A stretch of 64,000 nt of DNA from Exophiala sp. HKRS030 (Eukaryota; Ascomycota; Eurotiomycetes; Chaetothyriales; Herpotrichiellaceae): positions 434,001 through 498,000 of the forward strand of contig JAHWDD010000014.1 of assembly GCA_023897205.1 (NCBI GenBank), written 5' to 3'. Made by a program: the position numbers and the translations under genes. A model generated the notes under the pieces. It was not told the origin of the DNA, made no database searches, and saw nothing but the letters and a program-made list of their open reading frames with translations. Positions 1-10,341 of the stretch are shown here, piece by piece. Position 1 is the first letter of the stretch. The number at the start of each line of letters is the position of its first letter.

Positions 1-1
1 C

Positions 2-787
2 CGAGAGGTCCACAAATGCATCGACTATTTTGTGCAACTCGCGCTGACCCGGCAGAAGAAGGGACAAGTAGATGATGAATCAGAAGACCATCAAGGATAC
101 ATCTTCCTGCACGAACTCGTCAAAACCACGCAAGATCCCGTGGAATTGCGCAGCCAGCTCCTCAATATTCTGTTGGCGGGCCGGGACACCACGGCGGGAC
201 TGTTGGGCTGGACCTTCTACCTGCTGGCTCGTCATCCAGCGACCTACCAGGCCTTGCGCACGGCGGTCCTCGATACATTCGGGACGGGCAAGGAATCCAT
301 CACCTTCGAGGCCCTCAAGTCATGCTCCTACCTGCAACACACCATGTCCGAAGTTCTCCGACTGGAGCCCGTCGTCCCGGAGAACAGTCGTTGCGCGGTG
401 AGAAACACGACCCTGCCGAACGGCGGCGGCCCTGACGGACGGTCTCCGATCTACATTCGAGCCGGTCAGGAAGTCGCCTACAACGTCCACATCATGCATC
501 GGAGGCAGGACATTTGGGGAGAAGACGCCAACGAGTTCAGACCCGAGCGGTGGCAGGGACGCAAGACCGGCTGGGAATTCTTACCCTTCAATGGGGGACC
601 TCGCATCTGTTTGGGACAACAATTCGCCTTGACCGAGGCAGGGTATGTCATTGTCAGGATCTTGCAGAGGTACGACCGCGTGGATAACCTGGGCGATGAA
701 ATCATCACCAAGCGCAAGTACACGTCGACAACCTCCCCGACGAAGGTGCTGGTGCGCTTGCATGAAGCCCTCCCGGGGAAGAAGTGA
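2..787 (+). CDS. Cytochrome P450, CYP52-like (alkane/fatty-acid hydroxylase type), 5'-truncated by window edge
   Basis: Open reading frame that enters from the left edge (frame of base 2) and stops at 785-787, so only the C-terminal half (about 260 residues) is seen. The I-helix oxygen-binding stretch reads AGRDTTAG, the K-helix ExxR is present in SEVLRLEP, the PERF-type motif reads FRPERW, and the haem-binding loop is FNGGPRICLGQQFAL. The NGGPRICLGQQ version is typical of the CYP52/CYP539 group, membrane-bound ER enzymes that omega-hydroxylate alkanes or fatty acids. It is separated from the ETP genes by a permease and a repeat block, so I do not assign it to the cluster. Substrate is inferred from family only. 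Confidence 0.9.
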   Translation, partial: REVHKCIDYFVQLALTRQKKGQVDDESEDHQGYIFLHELVKTTQDPVELRSQLLNILLAGRDTTAGLLGWTFYLLARHPATYQALRTAVLDTFGTGKESITFEALKSCSYLQHTMSEVLRLEPVVPENSRCAVRNTTLPNGGGPDGRSPIYIRAGQEVAYNVHIMHRRQDIWGEDANEFRPERWQGRKTGWEFLPFNGGPRICLGQQFALTEAGYVIVRILQRYDRVDNLGDEIITKRKYTSTTSPTKVLVRLHEALPGKK

Positions 788-1581
788 TGTCTACAAAGAA
801 GCGACGGTTTGATGCAGTATAGATGATGGCTACAGATATGGCGGAGAGACAAAGGAATGTGATCAGTCGTTCCTCTCCACCATCGTCCTACAAGCGTGTG
901 CAGTAGGTGTTTTGTAGTCCACTATTCCTCTGCCTGGTAGTCTCTTGATAAGACAACAAGTGGGAACGGACGATCCTTCAGTACATGGCTTTGACCCCAG
1001 TTTTTCAGCCAACGGTCGTCACAACGGTGAATGACCGTATCTGACGAGAGACTATGCCTTGTTCTTCCAATACGACTAAACGAGGTACTCGCCGTATGGT
1101 CACCGTCTATCCTTCTTGGACCATATCTCGCTTGTGCCGTCTCGCAGCTGGTCAGCCTAAAACCCTCTGATCAGAAAAGTATAACTCACAAAGTCTAACT
1201 CTGAGCTGAGTGCTACGGAACCGGTGACACATTCAAGGCCGCCGCCCGGCTCCGCAAATCCGGGGATCCGAGTCGCCACCAGACAAGTCTGTGCCCTTCG
1301 CAATCACCTTGACCGCACCGGCTCTTTTGCACAATACACACCCCATACTCCAGCCCCCTGTTTCGCTTCTGGCAGAGGGAGTCCAAGATGATACTGGTCC
1401 GACACCGCCAATTGCCCGATGCCCAATCAATCCGCAGATAAGGGAAATGCACTGGCAACGATTTCGTCATCAAGGTAGCTGACCTTGGCTCTTATAAGAG
1501 TACTATACCACCCTCCCCAGATCCCCCGGGTCCCCCAGATTAGTGCCCTTTGCGCAAAACTGTGTTGGGACCCTTGTCAAA
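788..1581. other. Intergenic region, no gene seen
   Basis: 3' flank of the P450 fragment and 5' flank of the permease. Base composition is normal, with no RIP signature. Short open frames on both strands have no recognisable motifs. It presumably holds the P450 terminator and the permease promoter, but I see no distinctive site. Confidence 0.5.
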
Positions 1582-3179
1582 ATGGCCAAAGCCGAGAAAG
1601 ACTTCGACAGCGAGACGACGGGCCTGGAGATGAATGCGGCCGATGGCGGGGAGGCTTCTGTAGCAATATGCAGCGTCAAGCCCAAGGTCCACTTCAACCT
1701 CTGGCAGACCCTGGGCATGAACTTCTCAATCACAGCGACCCCCGTCACCGTGGGAGTCTACACGGCTCTCACCATCGGACTTGGCGGCTTTCCGTTCTAC
1801 ATCTGGGCCCTCGTGGTGGCCTCATTCTTCCAGCTCATCACCTGCCTCGCCATCGCCGAGCTCGCTTCTGCCATCCCCCATTCGTCTGGTACGTGGTGTC
1901 TACCTATCTACCCACTCTCTCTGGTGCAGTCCGCGGATAGCATGGCTGCTGAGTATGCTGACTGGTGTCTCTAGGCCCCTGCTTCTGGGTCCAGCACCTG
2001 GCGCCTCCCAAGTATTCGCGATTCCTCGGATATCTGACCGGATGGCTCACGACGGCGCTCTGGTGGTTCTTGACGACCGGAGCCAACCTTTTCCTGTGCC
2101 AGCTGACCCTCGGAGCGGCGCAAGCCAACAACCCGGGCTACCAGCCGCCGCAGTGGCACTACTTCCTGGTCTACTGCGCGTGGACGACCATGGACTTCCT
2201 CCCCAACCTGCCGCGACTTTTCAAGGTCCTACCGTACATGTTGACCGCCTGCGTCGTCGTCATCAACGCGACGGCCGTCTATCTCCTGGTGTCCCTGCTC
2301 GTCCGCGCGACCCCGAAACAAACTGCACATACTGTGTTTGTGCAAGTGGTCAATGAATCAGGCTGGCCGTCCAACGGCGTCGTCTTCTTCCTGGCTCTCA
2401 CCCCGGGCCTTTTGCTGGTCGCCGGCTTCGATTCGGTCACCCACATCACCGACGAGCTCGAAACACCGACCAAGCAGGTCCCACAGGTCATGATCGGCTC
2501 GGCCCTACTCAGCGCGGTGACGGCGCTCATCATGGCCATCGTCTACTCCTTCTGTGCGGTCAACGTGGCCAATCTCCTAAATCCCTATGGGCACCAACCG
2601 ATAATCCAACTGGTTTTCGACACGCTCCGGTCGCCGGCTTTGGCGACCCTGGCATCAGCTCTCATGATACTGGTGGGTTATTTCGCCGCCGTCGCCACCT
2701 TCACCAGCTGCAACCGGCTATATTGGTCCTTTGCGCGCGAAGGCGGTCTTCCCTTCTCCCGGGCCTTGGCTAGGCTCTCTACAAGCGATGCCCTCCCCCT
2801 CAACGCAATGCTCGTCAACTACGTCCTGACCCTCGGCTTGGGCACCATCCAACTGGGCTCTCTGACCGCCCTCAACGCTCTCGCCGGGTCCGCCGTCGTT
2901 TGTACGACGCTGACATACTCCCTCCTCTTCGGGTTGCTGCTCTGGCGCGGGCGCGACTTTCTGGATTCGGATCGGTGGTTCAATCTGGGCCGCTTCGGCA
3001 CCGTCGTCTACGTCGTGGCCATGGTCTGGTGTATGTTTGTCACCGTCTGGCTTTGTTTCCCCCTGTACCTTCCCGTCACCCTGCCGTACATGAACTGGAC
3101 CTCGGTCGTGGTCGTGGGTATTTCGGTCCTGTCCGTCGGCTACTGGTTCCTGTTTCGACCCCAGCCTCTACAGGATTGA
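1582..3179 (+). CDS. APC-family amino-acid/choline-type permease
   Basis: Two exons, 1582-1888 and 1975-3179, joined across an 86-bp GT-AG intron (phase 1), about 503 residues. 1582 is the first ATG in frame. The protein has about twelve hydrophobic segments and the start typical of fungal GABA/choline permeases (Hnm1, GabA group): NLWQTLGMNFSIT leading into TM1 and the GGFPFYIWALVVA segment of TM2. Internal landmarks include FDSVTHITDELETPTKQVPQVM, where family members carry a HMxEE-like loop, and FTSCNRLYWSFAREGGLPFS, a conserved loop. Expected role: proton-coupled uptake of an amino acid or choline at the plasma membrane. The exact substrate cannot be read from sequence. It lies outside the recognisable ETP genes. 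Confidence 0.88.
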
Positions 3180-4144
3180 TCCTTGTCAGAGAGGAGTCTG
3201 CCTCCTCCGAGGGCTGTGAGGAGGGTGGGGGACATGGTAGAGAAGGAAGACATAAGGAGGGGATCCTTGAACGTGGACTCGCGGAGAGAGGTGATTGTTG
3301 AGCCACAACAGAATTAGTAGTGATTTATCATTGCTTGACCTCGAGAACATTGGTGCGTGGTTGTCGCAGCTCATCTCCTCTCTGGTGGGCGTGCAAAGAC
3401 AGTAAGGCCGGACTTTTTTCGAGGGACTTTCAACGGAAAGTGGCAGGCTGCACTAAACAGTTAAAGGGTTCTAGGCTACTAATTATTTGAATCTCATGCA
3501 CGTCTATTGTAGTCTAGCCTTACGAAACACCCAACATCACAGCTCCAGTACACGGGAAGAGAGTGGCGCCGCTTTCATGTGCGCCCATGGACGGATAGAT
3601 GTCGGCACTCTATCTTCATGCCTGCCTAGAGTGTACGGTATAAGAAATTGAAGAGTATACGGCGAAGAGGCGGAGTTGACGTGAAAGAGATAGTCTATCA
3701 CACAGAACATACTGTAGCACGTTTTGAAGCCATCAAGGATTTCCCGACTAGACTTAGAAATATAAATGGTGAAGTCTGATGTTCAGACTCAGCCAGGCCA
3801 TTCTCAAAGACATTATCTAGGAGGCCAGTGATTTTCTCTTTATTAACCCTCTTGTTGGTTGTGCTAGACGTCGTCAAAGTTGACCGCTTTCAACGACAAG
3901 GTAGGTGGTCACAATACACCTTCTAGTTTGAGATTTCGCGGTCATCTCGCGGTTAACTAAACCTTTTTAGGATTTCGCGGTTAAGGTTAAACTGCTTTAG
4001 GAGTGATATACTTCTGTAGTCCTCTTTCCCCTTATCCGCTAATTTCTGCTATAATTTTAATGACTTTTCGCGTCATAGCATAATAAAAAGTAAGATAAGT
4101 AAAGATACTATTAGTATTAATTAAATTTCCCTTAATTTATTGCT
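3180..4144. other. Intergenic region grading into AT-rich repeat DNA
   Basis: No gene recognised. Composition is normal to about 3.9 kb, then becomes AT-rich. Around 3930-4000 the string TTTCGCGGTTAA occurs in near-repeat (gatttcgcggt, catctcgcggttaac, gatttcgcggttaagg), possibly the end of a mobile element. Confidence 0.4.
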
Positions 4145-4278
4145 ATGCCTAATAGGAAGCCCTAAAAACGGGGTAAACCATCTAAGTATATAAGTAAGGA
4201 AGAAAAAGCGTAGGCTAATATTCAGCGAAAACAAGTAAAGTGATAATATGAAGCCTTCAAAAAACGCGCATAATAATA
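4145..4278 (+). pseudogene. RIP-degraded start of an unidentified coding sequence, cut by an LTR
   Basis: An ATG at 4145 opens a frame rich in Lys/Arg, with reading MPNRKP, stop, KRGKPSKYISKEEKA. Its stops (TAA, TAG, TGA) are all of the kind made from CAA, CAG or CGA by C-to-T change. The frame ends where the copia-type LTR begins at 4279. It looks like the N-terminus of a transposon protein, but I cannot name the family. Confidence 0.3.
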
Positions 4279-4661
4279 TGTTAACTATATTAACTATTCT
4301 TAAGTTAAAAATGTCGACCAGTTGACCCGCGTAAGGCTGAGCACACTGCGTAAGGCTGAGCACACTGCGTAAGGCTGAGCACACTGCGTAAGGCTGAGCA
4401 CACTGCGTAAGGCTGAGCACACTGCGTAAGGCTGAGCATGATAAGACTATTAATTTATAATCACTAGTCTATCCTGTTCTAAAGCCTTCTATATAGACCC
4501 TCCTTTACGTCTATATAAGGAGGTCTCTACCCCCTTTTATGAGCTTTCACTCCTTAAGCTCTCTAAGTCCTTATTTAGCTATCACTTAGCTAGTCATTTA
4601 TTAATAAAGACTTATTACGCTATACCCTTCCCTATTACGATATAACCTAGTTCTCTTAAAA
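4279..4661 (+). mobile_element. Ty1/copia-type LTR copy (solo or truncated), RIP-mutated
   Basis: Starts TGTTAACTATATTAAC and ends near CTCTTAAAA. It aligns over its length with the LTR at 18703-19009, which starts TGTTAA and ends TTAACA, so the terminal CA here is mutated. It carries six copies of a 19-bp unit against two in the other LTR, which accounts for its greater length. No primer-binding site follows it, so it is a solo or broken LTR. A clear target duplication was not found. Confidence 0.75.
4331..4437 (+). repeat. Tandem repeat, 19-bp unit, six copies
   Basis: Unit GTAAGGCTGAGCACACTGC, starting at 4331, 4350, 4369, 4388, 4407 and 4426, with the last copy partial (ends GAGCATG). 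The copies are nearly identical while the surrounding LTR is mutated. The related LTR at 18703 has two diverged copies. It lies inside the LTR. Confidence 0.95.
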
Positions 4662-4799
4662 GTAAGTAATACTTTACTACTTTTATTTATAGTCTATATA
4701 ATAATTATATAATAATCTTAGTAAGATATATAGAATAATGTTTAAATAATAGCTTAGCTTTAATCTCTAATTAACCTTTATCTTATTAAAATTATAGTA

Positions 4800-7063
4800 G
4801 AGTACTATATAGTTTAATAAACTATATAAGGTAATAAACCATAAAACTCTATCTAGTCATGTTTAATTATCACTTCTATTAACCATAGATTACTAACGCA
4901 CTTCTAAAGTAGCTAATCTTAAAGAGCGAGTCTAGAAGGCTATCCTAGTATATCGAAATTAAGAATATAAGTCTATTCGCGCTATTACCGCCACTTTTAA
5001 TGTGTCACATTAAACCCTATTACATTAGCTTACTAAAGGACTTTCACACACTTAAGCCATAAAAATAGTCTAAATCCTTTTAAACACAGAAGAAAAGACA
5101 CTTATATAATAAGTCTTATAATATATATACACTAAATTACCTATTATATTAACATTATTAATTAAGCTAGCTAAATTAATTTACTATAAATATATTTAAT
5201 ATACATTATAAAATTTAGTCTTTACTAAAATCATTACTCTAATTAGCTATAAATAGCTTTATTACTTTCTTAATTATTACCTAATTATTTAGAGTATTTA
5301 TATAAAGTAACTTAAGACTATATAATTTAATAATATATTATATAATAAGGTTAAAGCGTAATTTAATATAGTTATCACTAAATTTTAAGAGTATACCTAT
5401 AATAATTCTAATATTTAGAATATAAATAAGTTTAGTTTTAGGGTTAAAGAGAGTTAAATAATAAAGGTCTTAATTTCTCTTAACTATTAATAATAATATA
5501 AGATTATAATAGGGAAATAAAAGTAAGTAATTATAATTAAATATATTAATATAGCTAAAGACGCACTTTCATTAATAATTATCTTTAAGGGTTAAAACAT
5601 TAATTTTAAATAGTTACTAGCTTAAATACTCTTTAATTAGTATTTTATGATTAGTATTATATTTCACTTTACTTAGAGTATCACTAAATATATAGTCTTA
5701 ATAGGTAGAAAGTATAAGAGATAAGGTCACTAAGAGCGCAGTACTTAAGTAAGTATAAAAGTGAAGTGATTATAACTAAAATATATAGGTATAATTATGA
5801 ACGAAGTTAACTATGTAATAAAGCTATATAATGACTATTATTTATATATACCTTCGCACTTAGTGATACTTAGTACTACTTAGTGTTACTTAGCTTAATC
5901 ACTACTAATCATAACTAAGCGTAGCTAATTACCCTTAGTCACGTGATAATTCCTAACTTTAGTTACCTTAAGCTTTTCTTAGTATTTCTACCTTATAGAG
6001 TTAATAGCTATCATTATAGCTTTATCTATAGTCTATAGATTAGGTCTATTTATAATAGTTAATAAGAATAGCTAAACATTAAATAAGCTTAATCTATAAT
6101 AATTAATTAAGGTATTTAAGTCTTAAACTTATAAGAAAGTAATAAGTTAGCCCTAATTATTAATTATTAATGGCTATAAAAGTTATATTAAAGCTAATTT
6201 TATTATTTATTATATAAAGAATAATATTAATTTACTAATTATATTATTATATTACTTTTATATTCTTTAGTTACTTAATATAAAAGTGTTTTTAATGTTT
6301 AAGTGTGCTCACTTAAATAAGATTAATATAACTTTATAGCTTAATATATAATATATTTCGTGTTTAGAATAACTTAAAATGTTTATCTACGTATATATAA
6401 AGGCTATTAAGCTAAATAATATCCTTATAAAATAGTAAGGCACTAAATTAATACTAAATAATCTATAGAAAATACTAAATTACTTTCTATAAAATATAAT
6501 TATATATATTTTATATCTAATTATATTACTAAAGAAATATAATCTTAATTTCTCTTTACTATATAGCTCTTCCCTTAATAGTATAAAACTCTAGGAATTT
6601 AATATACTCTTAGATATAGTGTTAGCATAAATACCTAGACTTATATTACTTACTAAGTAATATATAGTCTAAATAACCCGCATAATAAAAACACTTATCA
6701 CTAAGAATACACTTCTTTAGCGGTAAAATTAAGAGTAAAGTGAGTTACTTAAGATATAAAAGAGTTATAAGTAAGATAAAAGAGTTAGGTTAGAAAGTAA
6801 ATTTATATACTCCATAGAGAAAGTGTTAGAGATTACTTAGGAAGTAAAAGTAAAGTGATTAGTAAAATAGTGATAAGGTTCATTACGCTAGTAACTTATT
6901 ACTAAAATTAAGTCTAAGGAGAAAGATAAAGTGTCTAACTACTCATTAACATCTTTAAATAATGGAATAGTTATATTGGTGCCGCGTTAGAGACATTAGA
7001 AGGTGGTTAGGTAGGTTTTTATGGTCTATTACCCTATATAGTTTATTAGACTATACGGTACTC
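4800..7063 (+). mobile_element. Fot1/pogo-like (Tc1-mariner superfamily) DNA transposon copy 1, RIP-dead
   Basis: Bounded by inverted terminal repeats of about 45 bp: GAGTACTATATAGTTTAATA at the left and its reverse complement ending ..GGTACTC at 7063, each flanked by TA, the Tc1/mariner target duplication. The plus strand around 6170-6300, translated, keeps the skeleton of a DDE_1 (pogo/Fot1) transposase block: a remnant of the DGHxSH motif reads YKSYIKANFI, followed by a run matching KNNIDLL, and the PPHCSHxLQPLDxGVF motif is visible with every deviation explicable by C-to-T or G-to-A change. Many stops; certainly inactive. It carries an extra segment of about 400 bp (5657-6057) absent from the other two copies. 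Confidence 0.85.
5657..6057. mobile_element. Insertion of about 400 bp inside Fot1-like copy 1 (MITE-like?)
   Basis: Copies 2 and 3 read continuously across this point (..TTAGTAAAAAT..) while copy 1 has about 400 extra bases. The flanks TTAGTA (5651-5656) and GTTAATA (6058-6064) could be a RIP-diverged target duplication of 6-8 bp. No coding capacity or clear terminal inverted repeat was recognised. It could be a small non-autonomous element, or copies 2 and 3 could share an ancestral deletion. Confidence 0.45.
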
Positions 7064-7065
7064 TA

Positions 7066-7817
7066 TAATAACTATATATTATTAGCTTTTATAATTAGTG
7101 ACGTTTTGTTTATCTTAATAAGAGTATTTTAATGGTATAATTATTATCTAGATCTGAGTGGGTAATACCTATATAGATAAAAGTATTCCTATAGAGTATT
7201 TCTATCTTTACCCTAAGTAAGCGGATAAACTAATTGGTCCATTCTTAGCGGCTTAGTAGTATTCCTACTAGGAATACTTAATCCTTAAGGATAGGATAGA
7301 GCCCCTAGCGATAGTAATCTAGCTAAGCAGAACACAGATTAGACAAATGCCGCGGACTAAGTCCCGTCGGTCGCGTCCACAGTCTAACTATACACCGGCG
7401 CAGATGAGTGTTTATTAGTAAGCAGAAGAAGAGGACGGCCAGGAAAGGCCGGACACGTACATAGATACAGAACAGATATTATGATTGTTAGTAGGGGTAT
7501 CCTACTCATAGTTGAACGCTGCATAGCTGCCACTTAATCGGCGGCTGGGACAGTCTATAATGTAATCAATCAATCAATCAATCAATCCAGTTCTACTCTA
7601 TTTTGATCACGTGATTTTTATTCGTTTTCGTTCCTCGCAGCATAGTCACCCTCGAGCAGGACGTGTCGTACGTGCCGTCAAGCGTTCATGGATAAAGACA
7701 AACCTCTCTATGGATATTTGGAGGTCTATTATTTGCTTTATCGGATTTCATCAGCACGTTTTAATAGTACCGTCTAGTTGCTCTTCGATCAGGGAGACAA
7801 ATTTCAGAAACCCCTAC
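7066..7817. other. Repeat-to-unique transition, no gene
   Basis: AT-rich to about 7320, then normal composition. It holds a simple repeat at 7564-7587 and the 3' flank of the GliK-like gene. A short plus-strand open frame over 7611-8030 is antisense to that gene and has no motif. Confidence 0.5.
7564..7587. repeat. Microsatellite (AATC)n, about six units
   Basis: TAATCAATCAATCAATCAATCAATCC: perfect tetranucleotide run next to the 3' end of the GliK-like gene. Confidence 0.95.
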
Positions 7818-8697
7818 TCATGTCGTTCCATAACCGTAGTGGATGATACCCCCATCTTCCCTACCCCAGAGCTTTGCATGGAAATAATCATGCCAGGTCC
7901 ACATGCCCCAGTAAAACCAGACAATGACTTTGCCGAGAAGTTGAGGACAGTGGCCTTTCTTGTCCACAAACACTTTGGTCGAAAATGCCAAGACTCCGAC
8001 GGCCCGCGCAAAGAAGCCCAAGAAGAGTGAGGACCCTAGACTGGACCATTTGCTGTTGTGCTGGGGCGAGAATGTCGGCAAGTTCTCGAGGTATTGGACA
8101 TAGGAATCCGGAAGCCGGTTCTCTGTGGCGCCGTCTATCAGAAGCGACTGCAGGTCATGTCACTACTCCGGAGCCCGTACAGGCAACAGACACAAAGCTG
8201 GGGAGGAGGAGTCTCTCACTTACCATGTATCGCAGGCTAGGAGCTCGATTAGGCCTGAATGGGTATTTGGCCTTTAGTGTGCGGACCAATATCCCCTTTG
8301 TTCCTGGCGGGTGATGTTCGGCAGCAGAGACTGGAAATGCTTCGACTTGAATCTCGTCGTAGCCGACTCCAGATCCTTCGCTCAGAACCAGGAGACGATA
8401 GTCCTCCTTTGTCAACAAGTAAGCCACTCCATGGACAGGCGGTGGTATTGTTTTCTTCCACCTGGCAGCAGCATTGTCATCATATCCGAGGTCAGAGAAC
8501 TTTGCTATACTGGCAAAGGCAGGCTCCGCACACGGGATTCCGAATATGTCGAATGTCAGCATGTACGACGGTAGAACGACAGCTTGGGATTGCAGTGGAG
8601 TGATCTTCCGCTTCTTCATGGACGCTGACCTGATGTTGGAGCCGTAACCGAAATACCAGACGGTCTCATCCGGGTCGTGGGAGGATTGTAGCATCAT
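7818..8697 (-). CDS. Gamma-glutamylcyclotransferase-like protein (GliK homologue)
   Basis: Exons 8224-8697 and 7818-8147, 76-bp intron, 267 residues. The N-terminus has the glycine-rich signature of the GGCT/AIG2 fold, WYFGYGSNIRSASMKKR, which binds the gamma-glutamyl group. PPPVHGVAYLLTKEDYRLLVLSEG is the matching mid-domain stretch, and the C-terminal exon starts SLLIDGATENRLPDSYVQYL, a segment shared by fungal GliK-type proteins; a hydrophobic tail (FWYWG-like) follows. In gliotoxin biosynthesis GliK removes the gamma-glutamyl groups from the bis-glutathione adduct of the diketopiperazine; I infer the same here because a GliI-like gene lies directly upstream on the same strand. It is separated from the main cluster by about 9 kb of dead transposons. 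Confidence 0.88.
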
Positions 8698-8925
8698 AGA
8701 CGTTATGCGGAACTTCTGATGGGGCGTTTCTACCTAAGTGAAGGCTGGTACGAGTAGTCTTTGGGAACTCCGTACATTAATGCTAAAACAAGTTCGCATG
8801 GATCGCATTAGCTGCCGAATGTAAAGGTCCGAAGAGACAGGCGATTGTCAGCTGCGAGGACTAAAGACCCCCGTCCTCGCTGATAACAAGGTATCTTGTC
8901 TACCTCGAGGTATGACCTCGCCTAT

Positions 8926-10341
8926 TCACGTACTGCAACTATTATCCAGTACCGAATCGAGAACTGATCCAAGTCGGACAAGCGCGGGGCGCAGCCGTCC
9001 TGTACCCAACGAAAACACTAGCCGGAACCATCCTCTTGCTGCGTTTGGTGCATGGTACTGCTGCCCGGTACCAACGAGGATGCCTGAAGCCTTGAGGATC
9101 TCTGATAGCTGTGATTCGGAAACACGATCGTACCCAGTTGGAAGGAGGCGGGTAAAGACATACAGTCCCGTCGTAGCTGGAATATAGTCTAGTCCTCTTC
9201 TCTCGAGAAAGTCGATTATCATGTGATAGCATACGCTCAGTTCTAATCGACTCGTCATGATCAAACCTGAAATATGTGGTGAGGTAAGGATGGCCAAAGC
9301 TGCCAAAGTTGCCAGATTGGAGATTTGAAGGCATCCTGTCAATGAGACTGTTTGAAGCAGCTCTGGGTTGTCTTGCGAGACAAGAGCCGCCTAGAGGATA
9401 CGTTGGCCTCAAACGCAAAAAGGCAACAGGCATTGGGAATACGAGAGTTGACTTACCATTCGTACTCCACTGCATCCAAAATCTTTACTCATTGTCCAGA
9501 GAACATGGACCTGTGAGGTTGCACACTTGACTTGGTCCAACTCCAGAGACAGCACGGAGACAAACCCAGAATCTCGATCAAACCCTGAGAGTGCATAAAC
9601 CTCATCTGATATCAAATGTAGTCCTCGACGGCCACAGAATTCAGCAATCGACAGCAAATTGTCCGCTGAGTAGCAGCGGCCCAGAGGGTTGTGAGGGTTT
9701 GTTATGACCACTGCTCTTACCGGGCAAGCAGCCTCGTCCATTGCTTTCTCGAGTGCTCTCACAATGGCGGTCGAGTTGAAAGAGTCGACGAAATTGTCGA
9801 AAATTACCGGAACGGCGCGAACCTGTGCTTGCCTTTCTATATGAAAGTCAAAGCCATCTATATTTCAGGGAAAATCATGTTGGCAAGGCTTCGGGGTATT
9901 TTGATCATAAACACTCTAGTCAATAACCTACTCCAATACGGCGTGGGGATCAAGACGCCATCGTTCTTGCTGCAGAGAGCTCCGACCAGGGTTGTCAAAC
10001 AGCTCGATGCTCCGGGGCTGAGGGCGATGTGAGAAGGTTGAACCTCCTGGCAAGGATCGAAGTGGTCGTTGAAAAGCCTTGATACTGCACATAGCAGGGC
10101 TGGGTCGCCTTGAATATGTTTGTTGTAGAGCAAGTGCTGCAAGTTTGCAGAGAGTCAGAAGCAACATTCTGAATACGTTAATGTGAGTACACAATACACT
10201 TACCGAGGGTTGCAATTTCTGCCGGAGAAAATTCGAAATAATACCAGTAGCCTCATCTTCGATGGTTCGATTTTCCGCGATAGATAGATCATATTCGAGC
10301 ATTGGGATTTCTGCCATGGTCGAGGTGACAGTGAATGACAT
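8926..10341 (-). CDS. PLP-dependent C-S lyase / ACC-synthase-like aminotransferase (GliI homologue)
   Basis: Four exons: 10204-10341, 9932-10136, 9457-9857, 8926-9390; introns of 67, 74 and 66 bp; 402 residues. Fold type I aminotransferase family: DLSIAENRTIEDE near the N-terminus, TPYWNGFDFH (substrate/PLP pocket), NPHNPLGR, SDEVYALSGF, the PLP lysine in SKDFGCSG (Lys239) and RGWFRLVFS with the carboxylate-binding Arg. In the ETP pathway GliI is the lyase that cleaves the C-S bonds of bis-cysteinyl intermediates to release the dithiol. It is read in the same direction as the GliK-like gene 228 bp downstream. I did not find a full copy of the cluster promoter motif upstream. Confidence 0.9.

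Noticed and set aside
4121..4420. Minus-strand open frame of 99 codons with repeated peptide (SLTQCAQPYA)
   Set aside because: It is only the translation of the 19-bp tandem repeat inside a dead LTR.
4331..4437. CRISPR-like regular spacing
   Set aside because: Direct tandem repeat without spacers, in a fungal LTR.
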